Source: JAEUIE01 sp046350055
Lineage (GTDB): Bacteria > Planctomycetota > Planctomycetia > Gemmatales > HRBIN36
Direction: 5' to 3'
DNA: 64,000 bases
Assembly: GCA_046350055.1 (NCBI GenBank)
Contig: JAXMBC010000001.1
Location: forward strand, 5,208,001 to 5,272,000
The notes under the pieces were generated by a model. It saw nothing but the letters and a program-made list of their open reading frames with translations. It did not search any database and was not told where the DNA came from. Shown one piece after another: positions 18,184-28,200 of this stretch (the stretch's first letter is position 1; each line of letters starts with the position of its first letter). Made by a program: the position numbers and the translations under genes.

Positions 18184-19053
18184 ATGGTGGACCATGTGGT
18201 CCATCATCTGAAGGTAAGCCAGCGGCGGGCATGCCGGGTGTTGGGACAGTCACGCATGACGCAACGTTACTTGCCCCAAGTGCGAGAGGATGAAGAACCG
18301 CTGGTGCGTCGAGTGATCGAACTGGCGGGATTGTATGGTCGCTATGGGACACCACGGATCACGGCTTTACTTCATGGGGAGGGATGGCAGGTGAACCACA
18401 AACGTGTGGAGAGGATCTGGCGAGAAGCGGGGCTGAAAGTACCGCAGAAACAGCGTAAAAGGGGGCGGTTATGGCTTAACGATGGCTCATGCATTCGGAA
18501 ACGTCCTGAGCATGCCAATCATGTGTGGGCTTATGACTTCGTCGCGGCTCATACCCATGATGGCGGGTCGTATCGACTGCTGACCATCGTGGATGAGTTC
18601 ACGCGAGAGTGTTTGTCGATTGATGTGGCTCGACGCTTGAGCAGTGATGATGTGCTGGAGCGATTAGCCTGGCATTTCGTCACTCGAGGTGTACCGGCGC
18701 ATATCCGTAGCGATAATGGCCCGGAGTTCACCGCCAAGACGGTGCGCCAGTGGCTGGAGCAAGTCGGTGTGAAAACACTGTTCATCGAGCCAGGAAGTCC
18801 TTGGGAGAATGGGTATGTGGAGAGCTTCAACGGCAAGCTGCGAGATGAGCTGCTCGATGGAGAGATCTTTTACACACTGCGGGAAGCCAAAGTGCTGATT
18901 GAGCGTTGGCGCCAGCATTACAACCAGGTGAGGCCGCATAGTGCGTTGGGGTACCGACCCCCGGCACCGGAAACGCGAATGAAGGAAGGGGCCTGCTACG
19001 CTGCGCTCCGCAGGCCCCTTCCTTCATCGGTTACACCAGAAACACTAACATAG
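18184..19053 (+). CDS. IS3-family transposase OrfB (DDE integrase domain)
   Basis: An HTH_21-like N-terminus (GRYGTPRITALLHGEGWQVN) is followed by the rve integrase core: WAYDF with the first Asp, RSDNGPEF with the second, and NGYVESFNGKLRDE with the Glu. The frame is open back to about 18142, so in the fused product translation continues from OrfA through LLSPQRKRQ. Residues 266-284 near the C-terminus are coded by a perfect 18-bp inverted repeat (18979-18996 and 19010-19027), which replaces the usual tail. The remainder is intact. Confidence 0.9.
   Translation: MVDHVVHHLKVSQRRACRVLGQSRMTQRYLPQVREDEEPLVRRVIELAGLYGRYGTPRITALLHGEGWQVNHKRVERIWREAGLKVPQKQRKRGRLWLNDGSCIRKRPEHANHVWAYDFVAAHTHDGGSYRLLTIVDEFTRECLSIDVARRLSSDDVLERLAWHFVTRGVPAHIRSDNGPEFTAKTVRQWLEQVGVKTLFIEPGSPWENGYVESFNGKLRDELLDGEIFYTLREAKVLIERWRQHYNQVRPHSALGYRPPAPETRMKEGACYAALRRPLPSSVTPETLT
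18979..19027. repeat. Long perfect hairpin inside orfB 3' end
   Basis: ATGAAGGAAGGGGCCTGC at 18979-18996 and its exact complement at 19010-19027 enclose a 13-nt loop. It lies in the coding sequence near the right end of the IS3-type element. It could act as a transcription barrier or as a REP-like unit carried by the element. Confidence 0.75.
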
Positions 19054-19079
19054 TCTCTGGTACTGAACCGGGGGGAAGG

Positions 19080-19484
19080 TCAGGATTTGGTCAGCATGGC
19101 ATCGCGAACAGCTTTGAGTGCACGGGGGCCAAATTGGTTTGCCAGCGTGTTCCCGTGAGTACGGCGCAGGAAGCCCAGTGCATGTCGCAAGCAATCCAGT
19201 TCTGTCGTCGGCTCGCCGTTCTTCTGATAATACTTGGTGGCAAATCCCCAGTACTGCAGGATCAGTTCATTGATGGTGAAGGTAGCAGGGCCGTCACTGG
19301 AGATATTGAAAGCCGGGACTATGGGGAAATCGGCAGGTTGCTGAAGATGCTCCAGAAGTAGACGATGGTAGCGCTGCCAGCTTTCTGTGCTATCGTATTC
19401 ACCTAAATAATGATCTTTGCCGTGGATGGTGACAACGGCGACATTTCGAGCTTTATGGAGACGGTACTTGGGAACGCGGTGCAT
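19080..19484 (-). pseudogene. Site-specific tyrosine integrase, truncated by IS3-type element
   Basis: From ATG 19484 (AGGAG nine bases upstream at 19494-19498) the product begins MHRVPKYRLHKARNVAVVTI and has the N-terminal layout of planctomycete phage-type integrases: a short DNA-contacting strand region (GKDHYLGEYDS), then a core-binding helix domain (INELILQYWGFATKYYQKNG...). After 134 residues the gene runs into the IS3-type element. The catalytic domain (R-HxxR-Y) is absent, and the sequence left of the element (17816 downward) does not continue it convincingly. The integrase lies directly after tRNA-Pro on the same strand, the classic position for an element integrated at a tRNA 3' end. 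Confidence 0.75.
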
Positions 19485-19503
19485 GGTGAGTGCTCCTGTC
19501 AGG

Positions 19504-19535
19504 CCTGAAATCCAGTACATGTACTGGATTTCAGG
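19504..19535. promoter_or_regulatory. Perfect 32-bp palindrome upstream of integrase
   Basis: CCTGAAATCCAGTACA is followed directly by its exact complement, centred at 19519/19520. It lies 20 bp upstream of the integrase ATG and 73 bp from the tRNA 3' end. A further TTTCAGGC at 19539-19546 repeats part of the arm. Candidate operator or recombinase/excisionase binding site; function inferred from position only. Confidence 0.6.
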
Positions 19536-19607
19536 GTCTTTCAGGCCGCACTCCTGACCGCCAGGAGGTACACTTAAGACGTGTTCGGCAAAGGAGTTAA
19601 GGGAAAA

Positions 19608-19682
<75 letters not shown>

Positions 19683-19758
19683 TTCCATTCACACGTTGTA
19701 CAGGTCAGCTACGAGTCAGGCTAGACCACTCAAAGGACATTCTGCCAGCCTTTCACGT

Positions 19759-21777
19759 TCACTTCAATCTCCGTCGAATGTCATCAAACGATGCAGCGAG
19801 CTCCTTGAATGCGGGAAGATACACGTCCACCTCCTTCAACACGGTGGGCAGCTCCGATCCCTTCCCTTCCTGCATCGCCTGCTGGCAGGCAATCAGCAGA
19901 AGCCTCAAGCGTTCCTCACGCAGCGATTCCTGTTCCGCACTCCGGATCAGTTCCAGGCAAAGGGGAACCACCGCCTGCCATTTGCGGATGGAAAGGCCGG
20001 CATCAATCTGTGCCAGCGTCACCTGTTCCAGCACGCTGCGCATCGTGTCGCTGCGAGCCCAGCGATCACGCATCTCCAGAAGAAGCTGCCAGCGGCGTGC
20101 TCCCGAGCCTTGCGTTGCCAGTCCCTTTTCCCATTGCTGCAGCAGTGGCCAGCTCTGCTCCCGATGGAGAATATCCACCATCGCCTTCCAGGCATTATCC
20201 TGCACACGGCTGTCTTCATTGGCCTGAACGCGCTGCCAGAGCAATGGCAGTACCCGCACGCCACCCACTTTCCCCAGCGCAGCAGCGGCCTTACTGCGTA
20301 CACCAGCATCGCCATCCTGCGTCAGCACCCGTTCCAGCTTCATCAGCAGCCTGGCCTGATCACTATCCGGCAACCCGTCATTCTCGCCGATCACTCCAAG
20401 ACTGCCGACGAGGTACAGCCTGGCTTCAGGAGAAGCGTCGTCGATAGCAGCCAGCACCGCATGATACACACGACAATTGGCAATGGCTTCCAGAGCCGCA
20501 CTCGCAGCCAGCCGGACTTCTTCCGTAGGATGCTTCAACAATCCCGCCAGCAAAGTGCTCGAGCGGGGCATGCGTAACGCACCGATGCTCGTTGCTGCCT
20601 GGGCCACCACCGTGGACGAACTGTCATGCAGCGATTGTTCCAATGCCCGCAAGGTGCTGTCATGGGTATCAGGCAGGGGAATCTTGCCGCGATAATTGCC
20701 CAGACTGCGAGCTGCTGCTGCCCGCACCTTGTACGACCGGTCTTTCAGCAGATCAAGCAGCAGCCGATACACTTCCGGGGCATCGGCCCGCTCCAGCGAT
20801 ACCACGGCCCGCTGCTGCACCCTGGCATTGGCGTCCTTGCTCAACTGCATCAGGATTTCAGTGTACTGCTTCTTACTGGGCTGCTCGAGATCCTTTCGAC
20901 TGAACTGCTCTGCAATACGTGTCACTGCCAGTTCCCGCACTGCTGGGTAAGGATTGATGGATAACGCCCGGAGTGTACTGGCGAGATCAGGCTGCATCAC
21001 TTTATCAAGCAACTCCTTGTGCAGTTGCAGCAAGGTCGTCTCCGCCTGGTCCAGTTCATCCCGCAGCCGGCGGGCGCGGTTTGCAAAGAAACGCAGCCGC
21101 GACGATTGCCAGTCAGCTTCGCTCAATCCCTCGTACGATTGCCACCAGTTCTGCCAGAGCTTGAGGTCTTCGCCGAAGTCCTGTCCGCTGATCTCCTGCA
21201 GCGCATTCGTCGCAGCCTGCCTCACAGGTGCGGAATCGCAGGAAAGCAGATGAAACAGCGACACCACGCACGATTTGCTCGCCAGGCGTCCCAGTGCTTC
21301 CACCGCTGCCTGCCTTCGCAAGGTTACAGCAGCCTTGTCCTGTGCCATCTTGTTGAGGCCATCGTGAACCGCAGCGACAGGAAATGCCGCCAGCGTTTCA
21401 ATGGCAGCAGAACGTATCGGTAATTGTTCCGCCGCCAGGGCATCGAACATCGACTGAATAAAACGCTTGTCCTGTTCTGTGCGGATCGCCGCAGCTAGTG
21501 CCTGGAAGACATCGGTACGATCCCAGCGCGTCAGTTCGAAGGTCACCAGCGCCGCCACCTCTGCCGAGGACGACTGCACCAGCTTGAGCGCAGCCTGGCT
21601 TTGTTCCTGGGGCCGGTTTCTACTGTAAAGCAATTCGCGAAGCGGCGCTGCATCCATCGCCCTGGGCAGGGATAATGCGCCGTTATCTGGTGGTTGGCCT
21701 TGCGGCGGTAGCTGGGATGGCACCTGCGGCGGTGCCTGGGTGATGCAACAGAACAGAAGCAAGACTATGCTTGCCAT
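19759..21777 (-). CDS. Secreted HEAT-repeat protein
   Basis: The protein has about 672 residues with a signal peptide (MASIVLLLFCCITQA). The ATG at 21777 was preferred over 21783 because the GGGGG upstream is then at a proper distance. A Pro/Gln-rich linker is followed by many HEAT-like helical repeats of about 30-35 residues with the D-x-x-VRxxAAxALG pattern (for example DRSYKVRAAAARSLGNY and DAGVRSKAAAALGKVGG). Such proteins are scaffolds; no catalytic motif is seen. The gene is divergent from the glycosyltransferase gene, with the promoters in 21778-21941. Confidence 0.8.
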   Translation of the reverse strand: MASIVLLLFCCITQAPPQVPSQLPPQGQPPDNGALSLPRAMDAAPLRELLYSRNRPQEQSQAALKLVQSSSAEVAALVTFELTRWDRTDVFQALAAAIRTEQDKRFIQSMFDALAAEQLPIRSAAIETLAAFPVAAVHDGLNKMAQDKAAVTLRRQAAVEALGRLASKSCVVSLFHLLSCDSAPVRQAATNALQEISGQDFGEDLKLWQNWWQSYEGLSEADWQSSRLRFFANRARRLRDELDQAETTLLQLHKELLDKVMQPDLASTLRALSINPYPAVRELAVTRIAEQFSRKDLEQPSKKQYTEILMQLSKDANARVQQRAVVSLERADAPEVYRLLLDLLKDRSYKVRAAAARSLGNYRGKIPLPDTHDSTLRALEQSLHDSSSTVVAQAATSIGALRMPRSSTLLAGLLKHPTEEVRLAASAALEAIANCRVYHAVLAAIDDASPEARLYLVGSLGVIGENDGLPDSDQARLLMKLERVLTQDGDAGVRSKAAAALGKVGGVRVLPLLWQRVQANEDSRVQDNAWKAMVDILHREQSWPLLQQWEKGLATQGSGARRWQLLLEMRDRWARSDTMRSVLEQVTLAQIDAGLSIRKWQAVVPLCLELIRSAEQESLREERLRLLLIACQQAMQEGKGSELPTVLKEVDVYLPAFKELAASFDDIRRRLK

Positions 21778-21941
21778 GTGCATCCCCCTTTCCCTGTAGC
21801 CACCTGCCCGGACCGGACAGTCCGAATTGACGTCTTTGGCGAGCCGAACTATACTCCCGCTCGCCAGTTAGGTCAATTCGGACTGGGCTGGCTCCTCGCT
21901 GTTCACCACGCGGGGCACGCACCTCATCCGCAAGGAAGCAG

Positions 21942-23720
21942 ATGACCAATTCCACAATCCGCACCTGGGCTCATTTCCTCGCGCGTCGCCGGTGTGCGTA
22001 TCTGCTGCTGCTCTCCATCGGAATGCTCACCTTCCTGCCGAATCTCGGGCAGCACGGGCTCTGGGATATCGATGAAGCCCACAATGCCGAATGTGCCCGC
22101 GAAATGTATGAAGCAGGCAACCTGGTCGTTCCCACGTTCAACTACCACCTGCGGACCGACAAGCCCGCCATGCTCTACTGGTGGATCAACCTCAGCTACT
22201 CGCTCTTTGGCATTTCAGAATGGTCTGCCAGGCTGCCATCGGTGCTCGCTGGCATAGGCTCGCTTCTGCTCTGCTACGAAATCGGCAGGCGCCTTTTTGG
22301 CAATGTCACTGGCCTCCTGGCGGGCCTCATCCTCGCCAGCAGTTTCATGTTCTCGGTCTCCAGCCATGCTGTCACTCCCGATGCCATCCTGATCTTCAAC
22401 GTGCAGCTCACCTTCTTCTGGTTTGTGCTGGCGTACGACTATCGCGACCCTCGCCTGCTTGTGCTCGTCGGCCTCGGTGCAGGTCTGGCCATGCTGACCA
22501 AAGGCCCGGTGGGCATTGTGCTCCCCGGTACGGTGATACTGCTGTTCCTCCTCTGGCAGCGCAAGCTCCGCTTCCTCTGGAGCTTCTGGACCCTGCACGC
22601 CATCGGCTGGTGCCTGCTCCTCTCCATCCCCTGGTACCTGTATGTGGGCTATGAAACCCGCTGGGATTTCATCAAGGGCTTCTTCCTTACCCACAATCTG
22701 AGCCGGTTTAACGCTCCCATGGAAGGACATCAGGGACCGTTCTTTTATCACCTGGTGGTGATCCTCGTTGCCTTCGCACCCTGGTCGATCTTCCTCGGCC
22801 CCACCATCTGGAGCAGCATGCGGGAGCGGGTGGTCAATCCCCATGGCAAACCCTGGGCCTATCGCCTCCTGCTCTGCTGGATTGCTGTCTGGTTCGTGGT
22901 CTTCTCCATTGCCGCTACCAAGCTGCCAAACTACGTTCTGCCAACCTATCCCGCACTGGCGATGCTGACCGCTGCCTTCCTCGTCCGCTGGTGGAAGCAG
23001 GCGGAAGCAGCGAAGCTAGCTGCTATGGCAGTGAGCGAGGCTCCCACCGAGCCGTTGACCGTGCGACCACTTGTGCCTCTCATCCCCACCTGGCTCTGGC
23101 GTACCAGCCTCATCTGCCTGATGGCCATCGGCGTCATACTCCTCATGGCTCTCCCGCTTCTCGCGGGCTGGATACCCCTCAGTGTCCTGACCGACCGCAC
23201 CCTGCCCTACGTCGGCTGGCTCCTGCCACTCGCGCTCGTCCCCATCCTCGCAGGCATCCTCACCTGGAAGCGCTGGTCCCACAACGACATCGGCTGGGGC
23301 ATCGCCTGCGTCCTCGCAGGCAGCATCACTCTCACGGCTTGCCTGGGCGCCTTCGGCCCGCTCGCCGCCGATCAGGAACGGGCCAGCAAGCCCCTCGCCC
23401 AGACTCTCCACGACCTCATCGGCAATCGCGATGTCCGTGTCGGCATGCATCCCCACTACAACCGCCCCAGCATGGTCTTCTACCTGAAACGGGAAGTCAT
23501 CCGCTGCCGCACCACCGACGAAGCCCTGGAAACCCTTCAGGCGAAGGTTCCCACGTACATGATGGTTCCTGCCAAAAGCTGGCCAGCCCTCGCAGACCAG
23601 CTCGCCGGCCGCTACACCATCCACGACCAGCGCCACGACTTCACCGCCGGCCAGGACATCCTGCTGATCAGCAACCAGGTGCAACAAGCTGGGCACACTG
23701 TGCGTGCCTCACAACAATGA
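21942..23720 (+). CDS. ArnT-like glycosyltransferase family 39 membrane protein
   Basis: The 592-residue polytopic protein has the GT39/GT83 N-terminal loop motif: LWDIDEAHNAECAREMYEAGNLVVPTF, with the acidic DxDE catalytic residues near 42-45, followed by LRTDKPAMLYWWI. About eleven hydrophobic helices follow, then a periplasmic C-terminal part. These enzymes move sugars from a polyprenyl-phosphate donor to lipid A, protein or other acceptors outside the membrane. The last eight residues and the stop (23690-23720) are coded by a dispersed repeat, so the natural C-terminus has been replaced by repeat sequence. Confidence 0.87.
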   Translation: MTNSTIRTWAHFLARRRCAYLLLLSIGMLTFLPNLGQHGLWDIDEAHNAECAREMYEAGNLVVPTFNYHLRTDKPAMLYWWINLSYSLFGISEWSARLPSVLAGIGSLLLCYEIGRRLFGNVTGLLAGLILASSFMFSVSSHAVTPDAILIFNVQLTFFWFVLAYDYRDPRLLVLVGLGAGLAMLTKGPVGIVLPGTVILLFLLWQRKLRFLWSFWTLHAIGWCLLLSIPWYLYVGYETRWDFIKGFFLTHNLSRFNAPMEGHQGPFFYHLVVILVAFAPWSIFLGPTIWSSMRERVVNPHGKPWAYRLLLCWIAVWFVVFSIAATKLPNYVLPTYPALAMLTAAFLVRWWKQAEAAKLAAMAVSEAPTEPLTVRPLVPLIPTWLWRTSLICLMAIGVILLMALPLLAGWIPLSVLTDRTLPYVGWLLPLALVPILAGILTWKRWSHNDIGWGIACVLAGSITLTACLGAFGPLAADQERASKPLAQTLHDLIGNRDVRVGMHPHYNRPSMVFYLKREVIRCRTTDEALETLQAKVPTYMMVPAKSWPALADQLAGRYTIHDQRHDFTAGQDILLISNQVQQAGHTVRASQQ

Positions 23721-23748
23721 GCTGCCACTGCAACATTCCGAAACACAC
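23690..23748. repeat. Dispersed repeat (GGGCACGCTGTGCGTGCCTC type), copy 1
   Basis: GGGCACACTGTGCGTGCCTC followed by ACAACAATGAGCTGCCACTG matches the unit at 23992-24052 over about 55 bp with a few differences. It overlaps the 3' end of the glycosyltransferase gene. Confidence 0.75.
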
Positions 23749-23784
23749 GGCTAAACACGAATGGTGTGCGCTGTAGGTTGAATC

Positions 23785-23970
23785 ACCGCGGAGCGGTGTA
23801 ATGTGAATAGCCGTGGGCGCCAGCCCACGGTATCCAATCCCGAATAATTCCCAGCCGCGTAGCGGCGATACATGACGCCGCTCCGCGGCTTAGCTCCTTG
23901 CGTTTACTTCCTTCCCGTGGGTTGCGCTTCGCTTACCCACGGCTATTCACATTGCGCCACTCCGTGGCTG
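23785..23970. repeat. REP-like palindromic element (family A), copy 1
   Basis: Left arm CCGCGGAGCGG...ATGTGAATAGCCGTGGG and right arm CCCACGGCTATTCACAT...CACTCCGTGG are inverted copies about 100 bp apart. Each also holds an inner palindrome (CCGTGGGCGCCAGCCCACGG). Similar copies are at 33639-33765 and 37110-37216, and a half copy at 24091-24132. The stretch 23721-24178 has no gene; it is made of these repeats. Confidence 0.8.
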
Positions 23971-23991
23971 AACCACACTCAGCAAGAATCT

Positions 23992-24052
23992 GGTAGGGCA
24001 CGCTGTGCGTGCCTCACAACAATGAGCTTCCACTGCAACATTCTGTAACACC
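23992..24052. repeat. Dispersed repeat (GGGCACGCTGTGCGTGCCTC type), copy 2
   Basis: GGTAGGGCACGCTGTGCGTG is followed by the same ACAACAATGAGC...CACTGCAACATTC as copy 1. The TIR-like start is shared with 55608-55754 and 56502-56602. Confidence 0.75.
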
Positions 24053-24090
24053 GCACCAAACTCGAATAACACTGCGACGTCGTATAACTT

Positions 24091-24132
24091 ACCGCGGAGC
24101 GGTGAAATATGAATAGTGGGCGCCAGCCCACG
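24091..24132. repeat. REP-like palindromic element (family A), half copy
   Basis: ACCGCGGAGCGGTGAAATAT then GAATAGTGGGCGCCAGCCCA resembles the left arm of the copy at 23785, with ATATGAATAG in place of ATGTGAATAGCC. No right arm follows. Confidence 0.65.
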
Positions 24133-24178
24133 GTCGATATCGAATGAAGGATGTACTCTAACTGAGTGTAAATATCCC

Positions 24179-24733
24179 ATGGATCGCGAACAACAGGCAG
24201 AATTCCTGCGAGTTAGACAGATCGCCATTCGACGATTACGGCAAGTCAAACTGAAGTCTTCACGTCTGGCATCCCACATCTGCAAATACGTAGAGTTACC
24301 CTCTTTTGGCAACGCTATTGCATGGGACGTGCTTTCCATGCTAACTCGTGAAGGCAAATCACTCAGGCTCTATCGAACCTGTTGGCGATATGATCAAGAT
24401 AGCGAGGCTTTCCGGTCTCCAATCATCAGGTTGAAGCATCCCAAACCATATCTGCCGACGCTTGAATCCGGATGGGTCGAACTTCGTTCATCGGAGCTAC
24501 ATGGCATTCTTGAACTGCTGACCGGAACCAGGGTACCAATGTACTGCGATAATCATCATGTCGGTTTCGATGGGACGAGTTTTGAACTGACTATGGGTGA
24601 TGCATTCTGCTTTACAACGATTCACTGGTGGAGCAGATTGCCTAAAGAGTGGTTACCGCTGGAGTCAGCAGTTAAGAAACTGATTCGGATGTTCGAGGAA
24701 GCATGGGACAGCAAAATGAAAACAGGGCAGTAA
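24179..24733 (+). CDS. Hypothetical protein (184 aa)
   Basis: The ATG at 24179 (MDREQQAEFLRVRQIAIRRL) gives 184 residues. Open frame further upstream runs into a repeat unit and is not likely coding. No family is recognised. The protein is soluble, with a basic N-terminal helix, a central GWVELRSSELHGILELLTG segment and several Trp and His in the C-terminal part (FTTIHWWSRLPKEWLPLE). No signal peptide or membrane helix is seen. It stands alone between repeats and the next small gene. Confidence 0.55.
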   Translation: MDREQQAEFLRVRQIAIRRLRQVKLKSSRLASHICKYVELPSFGNAIAWDVLSMLTREGKSLRLYRTCWRYDQDSEAFRSPIIRLKHPKPYLPTLESGWVELRSSELHGILELLTGTRVPMYCDNHHVGFDGTSFELTMGDAFCFTTIHWWSRLPKEWLPLESAVKKLIRMFEEAWDSKMKTGQ

Positions 24734-24883
24734 CTATTTTCGCAAGCTGGCCGCGTACTACGACTTTCCCATTAGAATCCTGCACTGAATACTCACATTC
24801 CCTGAAAGATTCCCGTCCCTCACTCCATTCAGTTACAGACACCTGCAGGCACCTCGCCTGTTCAACTGTATCTGGAGTGAACC

Positions 24884-25258
24884 ATGATTCGCCGTACCAT
24901 TGTCAATGTCGAGCAACTCGACGATCGTCTTTGCCTCTCCACCACCCCCAGCCTCACGCAGGCCCTCGATATTCCCGGCATCTGCCATAGCACCACCGTG
25001 CTCGCCTGGGCCCGCGTGGATGGCACCAGCCCGCTCAACCAGCAGGGCAACTACTTCAACGGCAAATTCCTCCGTGCCGATGACCTCACCCGGGAAAGCC
25101 AGAGGGCGGATGCCGTCTTCACCACGCGAAGCACCGGTCAGGGCACCACCGTCGCGGACGATGTCATCGTCGATGGCCAGATCATCACCGCCGAAAACTA
25201 CGACGGCATCGCCACACACGGCTACATCCGCATCAAGAAACTGAACAGCGGCGGCTAA
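24884..25258 (+). CDS. Small protein with planctomycete LEDR-type N-terminal motif
   Basis: The 124-residue protein starts MIRRTIVNVEQLDDRLCLST, which resembles the LExLEDRxLLS-type motif at the N-terminus of many large exported planctomycete proteins. The middle holds NYFNGKFLRADDLTRESQ, similar to the FNGKFL-x-ADDL-x-REQ segment seen near the start of phage-tail or baseplate-like proteins. The end (IATHGYIRIKKLNSGG) looks strand-rich. The stop overlaps that of the convergent BNR gene (25255-25258). Role unknown; possibly a short relative or truncated form of a larger surface/tail-type protein. Confidence 0.6.
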   Translation: MIRRTIVNVEQLDDRLCLSTTPSLTQALDIPGICHSTTVLAWARVDGTSPLNQQGNYFNGKFLRADDLTRESQRADAVFTTRSTGQGTTVADDVIVDGQIITAENYDGIATHGYIRIKKLNSGG

Positions 25259-28200
25259 GGCTTCTTGCTTCCGTCTAGGAAGACGTTCGGCACCTTCTTC
25301 TGAGAAAGCAGTTCATTGAACCGCTTCACATCCTCGCCCAGCACCTTCTTGAGTGCTTCCAGCTCCGCGTCAATCTGCTTCACCAGTTCATCCCGCATTT
25401 CCAGGGCTGAATCGGTGGGGCGGTTGTCGCCGGAGCCGACGTTGCCACCGAGGGCTGCAAGCTTGTTGTTCAGCCGAATCGGGAAATTGAGCACATCCTG
25501 TGAACTCTTCGCCTTCGTCTGGTAGAGCGTCTCTTCAATCGACGTCAGCTTCTTTTCAATGACCTTGCCCAGCTCGATGATCTCGCTGCTGTCGGGTACC
25601 TCCTTCACCCGCTTACCGACGCTGGCGATCTGCTCACGAACATCGCGCAGTTGCTTGATCGACTGGTGCGTCGCCGTCAGTTTGTCACGCACGCCAATCA
25701 GGAACGCAAACTGGGCCTGGTAGTCCTCCGGTTTCGCGGAACTGCGTGGATCAGGCTTCACTTCAAATGTGCTGTTCTGCTCCACATCGCCATGCTTGAT
25801 CCGGACCTGGTACGTCCCCGGCGGTGCTTTCGGCCCCGTCAGGCTGCCCCACAGGATCATGCCGGGAAAGTTCTCCGCATCGGCATACCGCAGATTCCAC
25901 AGGAACCGGTTCATCCCCGCCTTCGGCTCGATCTTCTCCGTAGGCTTCTCCGCCGCACTGCTGTACTTGCGAATCAGGTTGCCCTTGCCATCGAGCACCT
26001 CCAGCGTGAAAGGCTTCTTCGCGTCGGGAGCTTCCTTCAGACGGTAGAACACGACCGCACCATTGGGTGGATTCTGTCCTTCGGTGCGGGGGCCACTGCT
26101 GTCATCGCCAAACCCGCCACCTCCCGGCAACCGCAGCGTGGTGCGAGGCTTGTAGAGATGCAGTGGCTTCTCGTTTTGCTCCTTCGCATACTGATGCAGC
26201 GGCGTCAGGTCGTCCAGTACCCAGAACGACCGACCCTGGGTGGCCACGATCAGGTCGTCATTCTTGATCGTTAGATCGGTGATCGGGGTGATGGGCAGGT
26301 TCTGCTGGAATGTCTGCCACGACACACCATCGTCAAAGGAAACATAAAGCCCGAACTCGGTACCGGTGAAGAGCAGCCCCGGGCGCTTGCCATCAGCCCG
26401 AATCACCCGCGTGAAGTGATCGTCCTTGATGCCCGCGACGATCCGGGTCCAGGACTTGCCGTAGTCGAGAGTCTTGTAGAGATAGGGCTTATTATCATCC
26501 AGCTTGTAGCGTGTCGCTGCCAGGTACAGGCCCCCCTTCTCGGTCGGGTGCACTTCCAGGCTGTTGATCATGCTCCACTCGGGCAGGTCAGGCGGCGTGA
26601 CCTTGCTCCACGTCTTGCCGCCATCGCGAGTCAGTTGCAACACGCCATCATCCGAACCAGTCCAGATGACTCCCTTCTCATGGTGCGATTCGGTGGCTGC
26701 AAAGATGGTGCAGTAGTATTCGACCGACGTGTTGTCCTTGGTGATCGGCCCGCCCGAGGAGCCTTGCTTGCTCTTGTCATTGCGGGTCAGGTCGGGGCTG
26801 ATCGCCTGCCAGGTCTGCCCTTCGTTGGTGGTCTTGAACAGCACGTTCCCCGCTGCATACAGCGTCTTCGCATCATGTGGCGAGAAGAAGATCGGGAAGT
26901 TCCACTGGAAGCGATACTTGAGGTTCTCCGCTGCATGACCGATGGGGTTGTCAGGCCAGACGTTGATGATCCGGTTCTCCTTCGTGCGGTGGTTCACCCG
27001 AGTGAGGAACCCGCCATACGATCCGCCATACACGATGTCGTTATCCTTGGGATCAACGGCAATGTGCCCACTTTCTCCGCCCGCCGTCGATTCCCAGTCC
27101 TTTTCATTGATGCTGCCGCTATCGCTTCGGCTGGCGATGCGCACCGTGCTGTTATCCTGCTGTGCCCCGTAGATGCGGTAGGGGAAGTGGTTGTCCGTCG
27201 TCACCCGGTAGAACTGCGACGTGGGCTGATTGTGGTAGGTGGACCACGCCGCGCCGCCGTTGACACTCACCACGCCGCCACCGTCGTCCGCTACCATCAT
27301 CCGCTGCGGTTCCGTTGGATCGAACCACAGGTCATGATGATCGCCATGCCGCGTTGCGACCGACTGGTACGTCTTGCCACCATCGGTGGAACGCTTCAGT
27401 TCAACATTAGTCACCCACACTTCATCCAGGTTTTTGGGGTGGGCATAGATGCGAGTGTAGTACCACGCCCGCTGCCGCAGGTTGCGATCCTCGCTGACCT
27501 TGCTCCAGGTCTCCCCGGCATCTTCCGAACGGAACACGCCGCCATCATCCGCTTCTATGATTGCCCACAGCCGGTTGGAATCCACAGGTGAAACCGTGAT
27601 GCCGATGATACCCAGCGTAGCCTTCGGCAGACCCTTGCTCTTGGAAATGTCTTTCCAGGTATCGCCGCCATCGGTGCTTTTCCACAAGCCCGACCCCGGC
27701 CCGCCACTCTCCAGGCTGTACGGCGTGCGCTTCACGCGCCAGGTGCTGGCGTAGATGATGCGCGGGTTGTTGGGATCGAGTAGCAGATCGACCGCGCCCA
27801 CTTCCTCATTCACGAAGAGGATGTTCTGCCAGGTCTTGCCGCCATCGCTGCTGCGGAAGACGCCCCGCTCCTTGCTAGGACCATAGAGATGGCCCAGCGC
27901 AGCCACATAGACGACATCGGGGTTCTTCGGATGGATGCGGATGCGTGGCACATGCCGCGTGTCTTTCAGCCCCACATGTTTCCACGTCTTCCCCGCATCG
28001 GTGCTTCGCCACACACCGTTGCCATGTGAGACGTTGCCCCGCACCGTCTTCTCCCCTTCCCCCACATAGATGACATTGGGATCCTCTTCGCTGACCGCAA
28101 CCGCGCCGATGGAGCCGCCGAAGAAACCATCGCTGATGCACTGCCAGGTGGTGCCGGCATCATTGGTGCGCCACACCCCTCCTCCGGTGCTGCCGAAGTA

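Larger units (their letters stand above)
17817..19083 (+). mobile_element. IS3-family (IS407-like) insertion sequence, complete (1267 bp)
   Basis: The ends read CTGACCTTTCCCCCC on the left and, in complement, CTGACCTTCCCCCC on the right. A 3-bp duplication GAT flanks the element (17814-17816 and 19084-19086). Inside are orfA and orfB in two frames. The element sits at the broken 3' end of a site-specific integrase gene. Confidence 0.9.
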
